The notes beneath the pieces were generated by a model. That model was given only the letters and a program-made list of their open reading frames with translations. It was not told where the DNA came from and did not search any database. DNA of 15,184 nt from the NCBI GenBank assembly GCA_910584235.1, contig CAJTZD010000077.1, positions 1 to 15,184 of the forward strand. The letters run 5' to 3'. A program made the position numbers and the translations under genes. Below, piece by piece: positions 1 through 5,554 of this stretch. The DNA comes from an uncultured Acetatifactor sp. GTDB taxonomy: Bacteria > Bacillota > Clostridia > Lachnospirales > Lachnospiraceae. Positions within the stretch are counted from its first letter, which is position 1, and each line of letters begins with the position of its first letter.

Positions 1-275
1 TCCGGCTTCACGGACAGGGAATAGGCCACGCCCTCCAGCCATTTCGCCACATCGCTGTCCTGGAATACCATTCCGTAGAACTCCCCCCGGCTTAAGCCGG
101 CGGCAATGCGGAAGTTCTCAATGGCATGACTCTTTGCCACCCCAGGCACCTGGTCATTCAACACTTTTTCCTGGAAAGGAATGACTACATCTATGACTTT
201 TTCCTGAATCCTGCTCCAGAACCCGTCCGCCACCTTTACCTGGCTGACGTTTATCTCTTTTGCTGCTTTTTTCAT
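1..275 (-). CDS. GH127 beta-L-arabinofuranosidase, N-terminal fragment (cut by window edge)
   Basis: Only the first 91 codons are in the window; the gene continues beyond position 1. The reverse-strand translation begins MKKAAKEINVSQVKVADGFW and goes on with IENFRIAAG and later DSDVAKWLEGVAYSL. That order is typical of the N-terminus of glycoside hydrolase family 127 (formerly DUF1680): FW near residue 20, then ENFRxAAG, then F.DSDVxKWLEaxAYSL at the start of the alpha/alpha barrel. Family members remove terminal beta-L-arabinofuranose from plant arabinans and hydroxyproline-linked glycans, usually in the cytoplasm. No signal peptide is seen. The ATG at 275 follows a GGAGG six bases upstream; an in-frame ATG at 281 overlaps that GGAGG and is less likely. 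The catalytic Cys/Glu and zinc ligands lie outside the window, so activity cannot be judged. Confidence 0.85.
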   Translation of the reverse strand, partial: MKKAAKEINVSQVKVADGFWSRIQEKVIDVVIPFQEKVLNDQVPGVAKSHAIENFRIAAGLSRGEFYGMVFQDSDVAKWLEGVAYSLSVKP

Positions 276-454
276 ATCCATCCTCCATTCTGCCGCATGG
301 CGGCGCGTAGCATCCAAAAATGTATTTTACTTCTTATCATTTTCATAGAGTAAGGCAACTTACAGTTATCTTCATACGGCTGTTCAGGCGCTACGAGGGC
401 GTCACTGCCACCGGCCTACAGAAGAGCGTTTTCCGGAAAGCTGAGAAACCGGAT
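276..454. other. Intergenic region between antiporter and GH127 gene
   Basis: This non-coding stretch lies upstream of the GH127 gene and downstream of the antiporter gene, both on the minus strand. Read on the minus strand it has a short TCCGG...CCGGA dyad followed by AAAA just after the antiporter stop, which is too weak to call a terminator. An AT-rich segment around 320-355 contains TTGCCT with a poor TAAGAA-like -10, perhaps a weak or regulated GH127 promoter. No convincing RNA gene or small ORF was seen. Confidence 0.4.
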
Positions 455-2944
455 TTAGGATGACGCTTTCTTCCCTTTCTTCTTTTTTCCGGTTTTTGGA
501 GGCTTCCATTCCTTTTCGATGTCGTAGACATCGCCCTCCTCCACACCTTTGCTGTACTCTCTCAGTTCGGGCAGGACGGCGTGGAGTTCATCCTCGTCCT
601 CTATGGCCTCCAAGTCTTCTATTGTCTCCGGATCCGCCATTGCTTTCGGGTCTGCCATTGCCTCCCAATCCATCGTTGCTTTCGGATCTGTCGCCGCATT
701 CGAGTCTGTCATTTCCTCCGGATCTGCTCCGAAGCCTGTTTTGGATTTCTCCGGGTCTTTCCCATGACCCGTTTTTTTCTTTCTATCAGTGTTTCCGGAA
801 GCCGTCTCCGGTTTTACCTTTGGATCATCCTTTCTTTTTTCCGCCTTCCTGGATATGTCTTTGTCTGCCTTTTCCTGGGATTTCGCCCCCTTTCGGTTCT
901 TTGTTTTCTTGCGGGACTCCTCTTTTTTGCGGTTTTGGGAGGATTTGTCTATCTCCGGCTTTTGGGAGGCTTTCTCGGGGTCCGTCTCTCGGAAAGCTTT
1001 TTCCGCTTCCGGCTGCGGCTCTTTCCTCTCCGTAAGCGGCTGCGGAACTACCCCGGACTCAGCTCCCCTATCTGAACCAGCTTTCTCCATACCCCCACTT
1101 TTTGCCTCTGCTTCTGTCACCTCCGCTGACGAGTTCTCTTCTTTTCCTCCCACTGCCCAATCCGCATTTTTTGAGATCACTGCCATGCATGCCATTGCCT
1201 CATCCATATGGGCTCGCTCCAAAACGGCCTCTCGCTCTTTCGTATCCCGCATGGAATGGTTTAACGGTTCACTGGCATCCTTCTTGTCCGGCAGGGACTC
1301 TGCAGGCTCAGCTACCCTATACAGCCCTGCTTTCTCCAATGGCTTGCTTTCCAATGCTGCCTCATCTTTGTCAAGCGCCAGCTGTACTGCCTCTGCCTCG
1401 GATTCTTCCCAGGCTTTTTCCTCCGTCTCAGCTTTTGATTCCTCCCAAGCCTCTTCTGCTTCGGCGTCTTTCAAGGCACTTTCCCATGACTCTGCTTCGG
1501 CTTCTTTCCAAGTTTCTTCTGCCTCCTCCAAGGCTCTTTCCGATGGCTCTGCCCCGGATTCCTCCCAAGCCTCTTCTTCTGACTCTGCCCCAGTCTCCTC
1601 CCAAGCCTCTCCGCCTGTGCCTTTTGCCCCATCCGGCACGAGTTCTTCTTCCTCTGAATCGCTCGGGGTTTCTCCTGCCTCCTGCCTCGCCTCTATTCCT
1701 GCAGCAGAATCCTCTCCCTCCGGCTCTCTGTCCTCTTTCTTCCCATAGGAAATACTCCCCGACAAAAGCAGCGCGGCCTTGGCGCTGACAGGTCCCACCA
1801 TCTCATAGAGCACAGATGACGATAGTATAATAGTCAACATCATACTCCCGGTCTCCGGCGGCAGCATCCTCTGCCCTAAAAACGCAAGGCCGATGGCCAC
1901 CCCCGCCTGAGGAATCAGCGCCAGACCCATATAATTCCGGATTTCCCTGCCGGTCTTCATGAACAGGCAGCTGACATAAGTGCCCATATACTTTCCGACA
2001 ATGCGGACAAGAAAATACCCTACCCCGATGGCGCCCACGGTCTGCAGCGCCCCGATGTCCAGGTTCATGCCGGACACGATGAAGAAGATGGACATCACCG
2101 GCGGCGTGAAGCTGTTGATCTGGCGGAACAGCTTCTTGTCCCTTGTAAGGTTTATGTACACGGCTCCGAACACCATACAGGACAATAAGGGCGAGATATC
2201 GATGGCCGCGCAGATGCCGCTTAAGCCAAGCAGCATGGCAATAGCCAGTATCAGCCGATTGTCCTTGCTCCTGGCCGGGATCAGCAGACGGCTTAAGAAA
2301 TATCCGCAGAAGATTCCCAGCACGATCACCAGCAGATTGTAAGCCACCGGAATCAGGATGTCATGGGCGGAGAATCCTCCCGCCTCGTTCCCGTTGATGA
2401 TGGCGGACACAATGCTGAACGCCAGCAGGCACACCACATCGTCCAGAGCCACGATCTGCAGCAGAGTGTCCACGAACTCTCCCTTGGCCTTGTACTGGTT
2501 GATTGTCATCATAGTGCTGGCAGGCGCCGTGGCAGTGGCGATGGCTCCCAGGATCAGGGCGAATTCCCAGTTGAGGCGAAACACCAGCTTCAGAACCACT
2601 GTCACAAGCACCCCCGCCGCCAGCGCCTCGCTTAAGGTAATGACTATGATCCTTTTCCCCGTCCGCATCAGCACTTCCTTTTTAAAGAACTTCCCCACGC
2701 CGAAAGCGATAAATGCCAGCGCCAGGTCGCTTACAAAACCCATTCCCTCTATCATGGGGGCCGGAATGAAATTCAGGCAGCAGGGTCCGATGAGGATGCC
2801 CGCCAGGATGTAGCCGCTTACTTTTGGCATGTTCAGCGTGTTCGTCATCCTGGTCAGGATAAAGCCCGAGAACAATATAATGGAAAGAGTCAAAAGCACC
2901 TCCGTCTCTCTGTTCAGCTGACTCAAGAATCCTACCATATCCAT
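455..2944 (-). CDS. CPA2-family cation:proton antiporter with long charged C-terminal tail
   Basis: Predicted inner-membrane Na+(K+)/H+ antiporter of 829 aa. Residues 1-398 hold about 13 hydrophobic helices. An ATATAPA stretch (about 136-142) is followed by a DD pair in IVALDDVVCLL (D168, D169), matching the ion-binding Asp pair of electrogenic NapA-like antiporters, and a Lys in RIVGKYMG (K318) resembles the conserved helix-10 lysine. Residues from about 399 to 829 form a predicted disordered tail: an acidic Trp/Glu/Ala repeat block (about 402-525), a Lys-rich block (about 660-725), short DPxAM-type repeats (about 740-785) and a final KKKKGKKASS. KefB/KefC relatives carry an RCK/KTN domain here; none is visible. 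The frame is open up to 3133, but that extension has no ribosome site and contains the promoter at 3075-3103. The ATG at 2944 follows GGGAGG at 8-9 bases. The membrane-domain assignment is firm; the ion and the tail's role are unknown. Confidence 0.88.
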   Translation of the reverse strand: MDMVGFLSQLNRETEVLLTLSIILFSGFILTRMTNTLNMPKVSGYILAGILIGPCCLNFIPAPMIEGMGFVSDLALAFIAFGVGKFFKKEVLMRTGKRIIVITLSEALAAGVLVTVVLKLVFRLNWEFALILGAIATATAPASTMMTINQYKAKGEFVDTLLQIVALDDVVCLLAFSIVSAIINGNEAGGFSAHDILIPVAYNLLVIVLGIFCGYFLSRLLIPARSKDNRLILAIAMLLGLSGICAAIDISPLLSCMVFGAVYINLTRDKKLFRQINSFTPPVMSIFFIVSGMNLDIGALQTVGAIGVGYFLVRIVGKYMGTYVSCLFMKTGREIRNYMGLALIPQAGVAIGLAFLGQRMLPPETGSMMLTIILSSSVLYEMVGPVSAKAALLLSGSISYGKKEDREPEGEDSAAGIEARQEAGETPSDSEEEELVPDGAKGTGGEAWEETGAESEEEAWEESGAEPSERALEEAEETWKEAEAESWESALKDAEAEEAWEESKAETEEKAWEESEAEAVQLALDKDEAALESKPLEKAGLYRVAEPAESLPDKKDASEPLNHSMRDTKEREAVLERAHMDEAMACMAVISKNADWAVGGKEENSSAEVTEAEAKSGGMEKAGSDRGAESGVVPQPLTERKEPQPEAEKAFRETDPEKASQKPEIDKSSQNRKKEESRKKTKNRKGAKSQEKADKDISRKAEKRKDDPKVKPETASGNTDRKKKTGHGKDPEKSKTGFGADPEEMTDSNAATDPKATMDWEAMADPKAMADPETIEDLEAIEDEDELHAVLPELREYSKGVEEGDVYDIEKEWKPPKTGKKKKGKKASS
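1370..1625 (-). repeat. Degenerate repeats encoding the acidic tail of the antiporter
   Basis: The segment carries imperfect, unevenly spaced copies of a unit reading TTCCTCCCAAGCCTCTTC or similar on the plus strand, for example near 1403, 1438, 1558 and 1590. On the coding strand these give WEES/WKEA/WESA units rich in Glu and Ala. A second cluster of five- to six-residue DPxAM/D.EAM units lies at about 590-720. Open frames on the plus strand here are by-products of this low-complexity composition. Confidence 0.7.
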
Positions 2945-3074
2945 TCGCTTCGCCCTCCCTTTCCCCGGATTTCCTCTTTCCTGCCTCTGCCGCCCTAAGG
3001 CCCGGGGCATCTCCAACAGCTTTTGAGACACATGTTCCTGTTCTGTTTCACATACATTTTCTCTATGATTATCG

Positions 3075-3103
3075 AGTATAGCACAGCAATTTAAAGGAAT
3101 CAA
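3075..3103 (-). promoter_or_regulatory. Vegetative promoter of the antiporter gene
   Basis: On the minus strand, TTGATT (3103-3098) and TATACT (3080-3075) are separated by exactly 17 bp. The predicted transcript starts near 3068 and leaves a leader of about 124 nt before the ATG at 2944. Because the promoter lies inside the upstream-extended reading frame, it argues against a start at 3133. Confidence 0.75.
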
Positions 3104-3151
3104 GCTGCGCTTTCTACGAGCATTAGTGGACATTTATTTTTAAAGAGAGCC

Positions 3152-3180
3152 TTGCCTATGACTTCATTCTACTATATAAT
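3152..3180 (+). promoter_or_regulatory. Vegetative promoter of the FakA-like/aroA unit
   Basis: TTGCCT (3152-3157) and a perfect TATAAT (3175-3180) are spaced 17 bp apart, about 77 bp upstream of the ATG at 3258. The promoter is divergent from the antiporter promoter. A small GCCTG...CAGGC hairpin lies in the leader before the ribosome binding site. Confidence 0.8.
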
Positions 3181-3257
3181 GGCACTATGACAATAGAATC
3201 CCAAATCGAAAGCGCCTGCCATCAGGCCTTTGGAACAATTTATCAGGAGGAAAAAGC

Positions 3258-3509
3258 ATGCTGGAATTTCGATATGACACACAGTTGTTAATAGAGGGCA
3301 AGGATCTTGACGAAGACCAGATCACGGACTATTTCACAGAGAACTTCAAGGGCGACTGCCTGCTGGCGGTAGGGGACGAGGAACTGATTAAAATCCACTT
3401 CCACACCAACGAGCCCTGGAAAGTGCTGGAATACTGCGCATCCCTGGGCGAGATCCACGACATTGTGGTTGAAGATATGGACAGGCAAGCCAGAGGGCTG
3501 CAGGGCTAA
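3258..3509 (+). CDS. Stand-alone FakA middle-domain-like small protein (DAK2/YloV-related)
   Basis: The 83-aa product resembles the linker/middle domain of fatty acid kinase FakA (YloV, annotated as 'DAK2 domain' or 'dihydroxyacetone kinase-like'). The sequence GDCLLAVGDEELIKIHFHTN followed by PWKVLEYCASLGEIHDI matches the family pattern GDSLxVVGDxxLIKVHVHTN(D/E)PxxVLEYaxxxGEL. The HxH pair (IHFHTN), a metal-ligand motif in FakA, is kept. The usual N-terminal YGYCTEF stretch is instead FRYDTQLL, so the family Cys is Asp. Neither the ATP-binding DAK2 kinase domain nor the FakB-binding C-terminal domain is present, so kinase activity by itself is unlikely. AGGAGG seven bases before the ATG and a strong promoter show it is a real expressed gene rather than debris. 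aroA follows after 79 bp on the same strand. Role unknown; a regulatory or metal-binding partner is a guess. Confidence 0.78.
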   Translation: MLEFRYDTQLLIEGKDLDEDQITDYFTENFKGDCLLAVGDEELIKIHFHTNEPWKVLEYCASLGEIHDIVVEDMDRQARGLQG

Positions 3510-3519
3510 GACCAGAGAT

Positions 3520-3531
3520 GGTGCCGGCACC
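3520..3531. other. 12-bp perfect palindrome between the FakA-like gene and aroA
   Basis: GGTGCCGGCACC is a perfect inverted repeat in the 79-bp gap before aroA. It is not followed by a T run, so it is not a terminator; it could be a protein site, an RNA processing site or chance. Confidence 0.35.
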
Positions 3532-3588
3532 GTAGGGGGTGGCGGGAAAGGCCGGAAAGAGAGTCGAAGCAGAGTTCAGGAGAAAATC

Positions 3589-4932
3589 ATGATTCAGGAA
3601 AAAATATATGCAGTTCCATGTTTATACGATAAATTATCCAGAGGAACCATTTCCCCTGCCTCGCCGTTTTCGGTGCGGGTTCCCGGGTCCAAGAGCATCA
3701 CCAACCGGGCTCTCCTGCTGGCCACACTGGCAGAGGGGACTTCCACCCTGCGGGGGGCGCTTTTTTCCGATGACTCCAGACATTTTCTGAAATGCATTCA
3801 GGATCTGGGATTTGGGACGGAAGTATATGAAGAAACACATGTAATCAAAATCGACGGACTGGGAGGTGCCGTACCGCTTCAGGAGGCCAGTCAATATGTA
3901 GGCAGCGCCGGCACTGCTGCCCGTTTCCTGACGGCTTTCCTGGGTCTTTCCCATGGGGTGTACCATATGGATGCTTCGGAGCAGATGCGCCGACGTCCCA
4001 TGGCTCCTCTGCTGGATTCCCTGCAGGAGTTGGGCTGTAAGGTTGTCTGCGAGGCAGACGTAGGGAAAACACCCCAAAGTTTTCCCTTTACCTTGCGGAG
4101 CCACGGTTTCCAAAAGGACAGCATTACCATCAACATTGATGAGAGCAGTCAGTTCTTAAGCGCTCTGCTGATTGCCTCCTGTTTGTGTGAGCGGGACTTT
4201 ACCACGCGCATACAGGGCACCCATGGTATGGCTTATATTGAGATGACCAGGCGGATGATGGCCCAGTTTGGCGTGGAGGTTCTGGCGCAGGGGCAAAAAA
4301 CCTTTCTGACCAGAGCCGGACAGCATTACAGGCCTCAGGATTATCAGATAGAGCCCGATGTGTCCGCAGCCTGCTATTTTTATGCCATGTGTCCTCTTCT
4401 AAATATTCCTGTAAAGGTAGACCATGTACATTTCGATTCCCTCCAGGGAGATGTGGCTTTCATACGGATACTGGAGCGGATGGGCTGCCGCGCCGCGGAT
4501 ACCCCTGAGGGTATTCTGCTAAATCCTCCGACATCGGAGAGGTTCCCGGGCATCACAGTAGATATGTCCGCCTGCTCCGACCAGGCCATCACCTTAGCGG
4601 CCATTGCCCCCTTTGCGGACAGCCCTACCAGGATCACGGGCATCGGACATATCCGCCTCCAGGAGAGCGACCGCCTCGCAGGCATCGCCGCAGAGTTGAC
4701 AAAGATGGGATGCCGCTGCCAGGAGCAGGCAGACGGCATTACAATCTATCCCGGCTCTCCCAGGCCTTCCACCGTAGAAACCTATGACGACCACCGCATG
4801 GCAATGGGCTTCTCCCTGACAGGACTGCGCAGTCCCGGTATCGTCATTCGCAATCCCGGCTGCTGCCGCAAGACCTTTGAAGATTATTTCACCGTGCTGG
4901 ATTATGCGGCAAAACGGCTTACGGCGGGTTAG
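3589..4932 (+). CDS. aroA: 3-phosphoshikimate 1-carboxyvinyltransferase (EPSP synthase)
   Basis: A 447-aa EPSP synthase, close to the usual length of about 430. It joins phosphoenolpyruvate to shikimate 3-phosphate in the shikimate pathway, in the cytoplasm. Family motifs run in order: VPGSKSITNRALLLA (K35), YVGSAGTAARFL (105-114, PEP-binding loop), MRRRPMAPLLDSL, DESSQFLSALL, EPDVSAACYF, DMSACSDQAITLA (D331), IRLQESDRLAG (E359, R362), YDDHRMAM and the terminal CRKTFEDYF (K428). The two-domain inside-out barrel is therefore complete. One deviation: the common KE(T/S)DR motif reads QESDR, with Gln at 358 beside the catalytic Glu. The frame is open from 3463, but that start has no ribosome site and overlaps the preceding gene; the ATG at 3589 follows AGGAG at about seven bases. 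No other aro genes are nearby. It is probably co-transcribed with the small FakA-like gene. Confidence 0.95.
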   Translation: MIQEKIYAVPCLYDKLSRGTISPASPFSVRVPGSKSITNRALLLATLAEGTSTLRGALFSDDSRHFLKCIQDLGFGTEVYEETHVIKIDGLGGAVPLQEASQYVGSAGTAARFLTAFLGLSHGVYHMDASEQMRRRPMAPLLDSLQELGCKVVCEADVGKTPQSFPFTLRSHGFQKDSITINIDESSQFLSALLIASCLCERDFTTRIQGTHGMAYIEMTRRMMAQFGVEVLAQGQKTFLTRAGQHYRPQDYQIEPDVSAACYFYAMCPLLNIPVKVDHVHFDSLQGDVAFIRILERMGCRAADTPEGILLNPPTSERFPGITVDMSACSDQAITLAAIAPFADSPTRITGIGHIRLQESDRLAGIAAELTKMGCRCQEQADGITIYPGSPRPSTVETYDDHRMAMGFSLTGLRSPGIVIRNPGCCRKTFEDYFTVLDYAAKRLTAG

Positions 4933-4960
4933 CGCTGCAATAAAACAGAACAACATTCAA

Positions 4961-4999
4961 AAGCGGCTGCATACACCGTCTGGTATATGACAGCCGCTT
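4961..4999 (-). terminator. Convergent hairpin between aroA and the coiled-coil gene
   Basis: AAGCGGCTG (4961-4969) pairs perfectly with CAGCCGCTT (4991-4999), and the enclosed CATAC/GTATATG can extend the stem. Read on the minus strand, the stem is followed by TTTTGAATGTTGTTC, a fair U-rich tail, so it best terminates the minus-strand gene ending at 5063. On the plus strand the tail is poor, but the stem may still slow read-through from aroA. Confidence 0.6.
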
Positions 5000-5013
5000 A
5001 TGTAATATAGTTG

Positions 5014-5028
5014 CCGGCCCCAGGCCGG
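5014..5028. other. Short GC-rich hairpin
   Basis: CCGGCC, a three-base loop, and GGCCGG form a tight 6-bp stem just downstream of the coiled-coil gene's stop. It has no T run on either side. It may assist termination together with the neighbouring hairpin at 4961-4999. Confidence 0.4.
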
Positions 5029-5062
5029 GTTATCGCGTTTGTATGGATAGCATCTAAGTCCG

Positions 5063-5464
5063 CTATGCTATCTGGAGGTGTTCCTTTACTTTCCGCATTT
5101 CTGTCTCAAGCATGTTTACGCGGATGGAAAGCATTTCTTTCCCTGTCTCTACTTTCAATGCTTCGTGCAGATTTCTCGACAGATCAAGATGTCCTTCCGC
5201 TACATGTTGGATGTTGGTGCGGATTTCGTTTTCGATTATCAGTCTCATATCCCTGACATCCGACTCCACCTGATTCAACTTGACTTCCATCTGGTCAATC
5301 TTGACTTCCATCTGGTCAATCTTGGCTTCCAGCTGATCAATCTTGACTTCCATCCGGTCAATCTTGACTTCCATCTGGTCAATCTTGACTTCCATCTGGT
5401 CAATCTTGACTTCCATCTGGTTTATCTTAGATAGTATGAGATCTAATTTTTCACTATCTGTCAT
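5063..5464 (-). CDS. Small heptad-repeat coiled-coil protein, function unknown
   Basis: The 133-aa product starts MTDSEKLDLILSKINQMEVK. Residues about 8-70 are a near-perfect coiled coil of seven KIDQMEV-type heptads with Ile and Met/Leu at the a and d positions. A less repetitive helical C-terminal half follows (RDMRLIIENEIRTNIQHVAEGH...LSRNLHEAL, then LETEMRKVKEHL). Proteins with this MTDSEKLDLIL...HxVAEGHxDL layout are widespread in Clostridia and Bacilli, where they are annotated as hypothetical; I know of no established function. Oligomeric, cytoplasmic behaviour is inferred from the lack of any signal peptide or membrane segment. The ATG at 5464 is chosen because AGGAGG lies nine bases upstream and a promoter ends about 25 bp upstream; a longer frame up to 5506 would overlap that promoter. 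It lies downstream of the GH42 gene but has its own promoter. Confidence 0.8.
   Translation of the reverse strand: MTDSEKLDLILSKINQMEVKIDQMEVKIDQMEVKIDRMEVKIDQLEAKIDQMEVKIDQMEVKLNQVESDVRDMRLIIENEIRTNIQHVAEGHLDLSRNLHEALKVETGKEMLSIRVNMLETEMRKVKEHLQIA
5280..5426 (-). repeat. Seven tandem copies of a 21-bp unit inside the coiled-coil gene
   Basis: Seven consecutive 21-bp units begin at 5280, 5301, 5322, 5343, 5364, 5385 and 5406. The plus-strand consensus starts TTGACTTCCATCTGGTCAAT and ends in C. Copies 1, 2, 5 and 6 are identical; copies 3, 4 and 7 differ by a few bases, and a degenerate copy lies just left of 5280. Each unit encodes one heptad, so copy-number changes keep the frame and lengthen or shorten the coil by one heptad. 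Confidence 0.95.
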
Positions 5465-5489
5465 ACACACAGACCTCCTTTCCTCTTTC

Positions 5490-5518
5490 AGTATAGCACG
5501 AACCAACCGCAGAGTCCA
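5490..5518 (-). promoter_or_regulatory. Promoter of the coiled-coil gene
   Basis: On the minus strand, TGGACT (5518-5513) and TATACT (5495-5490) are 17 bp apart, placing transcription start about 20 nt before the ATG at 5464. The -35 box matches the consensus at four of six positions. The gene can therefore be expressed independently of the upstream GH42 gene. Confidence 0.6.
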
Positions 5519-5554
5519 CCAAAATTCGCCTCTATTTTTATTTTCTTCCCTGCC

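Noticed and set aside
789..1788. Long plus-strand frames of 319 and 228 codons rich in Ser/Ala or Pro/Leu
   Set aside because: They are mirror images of the low-complexity Glu/Ala tail of the antiporter. They have biased composition, no ribosome site and no domain.
2945..3133. 63-codon N-terminal extension of the antiporter
   Set aside because: No ribosome site precedes 3133, the extra residues are polar and unlike the family, and a consensus promoter lies inside the stretch.
3463..3588. 42-codon N-terminal extension of aroA
   Set aside because: It overlaps the preceding gene, has no ribosome site and adds Gly/Lys/Arg-rich sequence unlike EPSP synthase, while the ATG at 3589 has AGGAG.
5280..5426. 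CRISPR array
   Set aside because: The 21-bp repeats are directly adjacent with no unique spacers and encode heptads of a protein.
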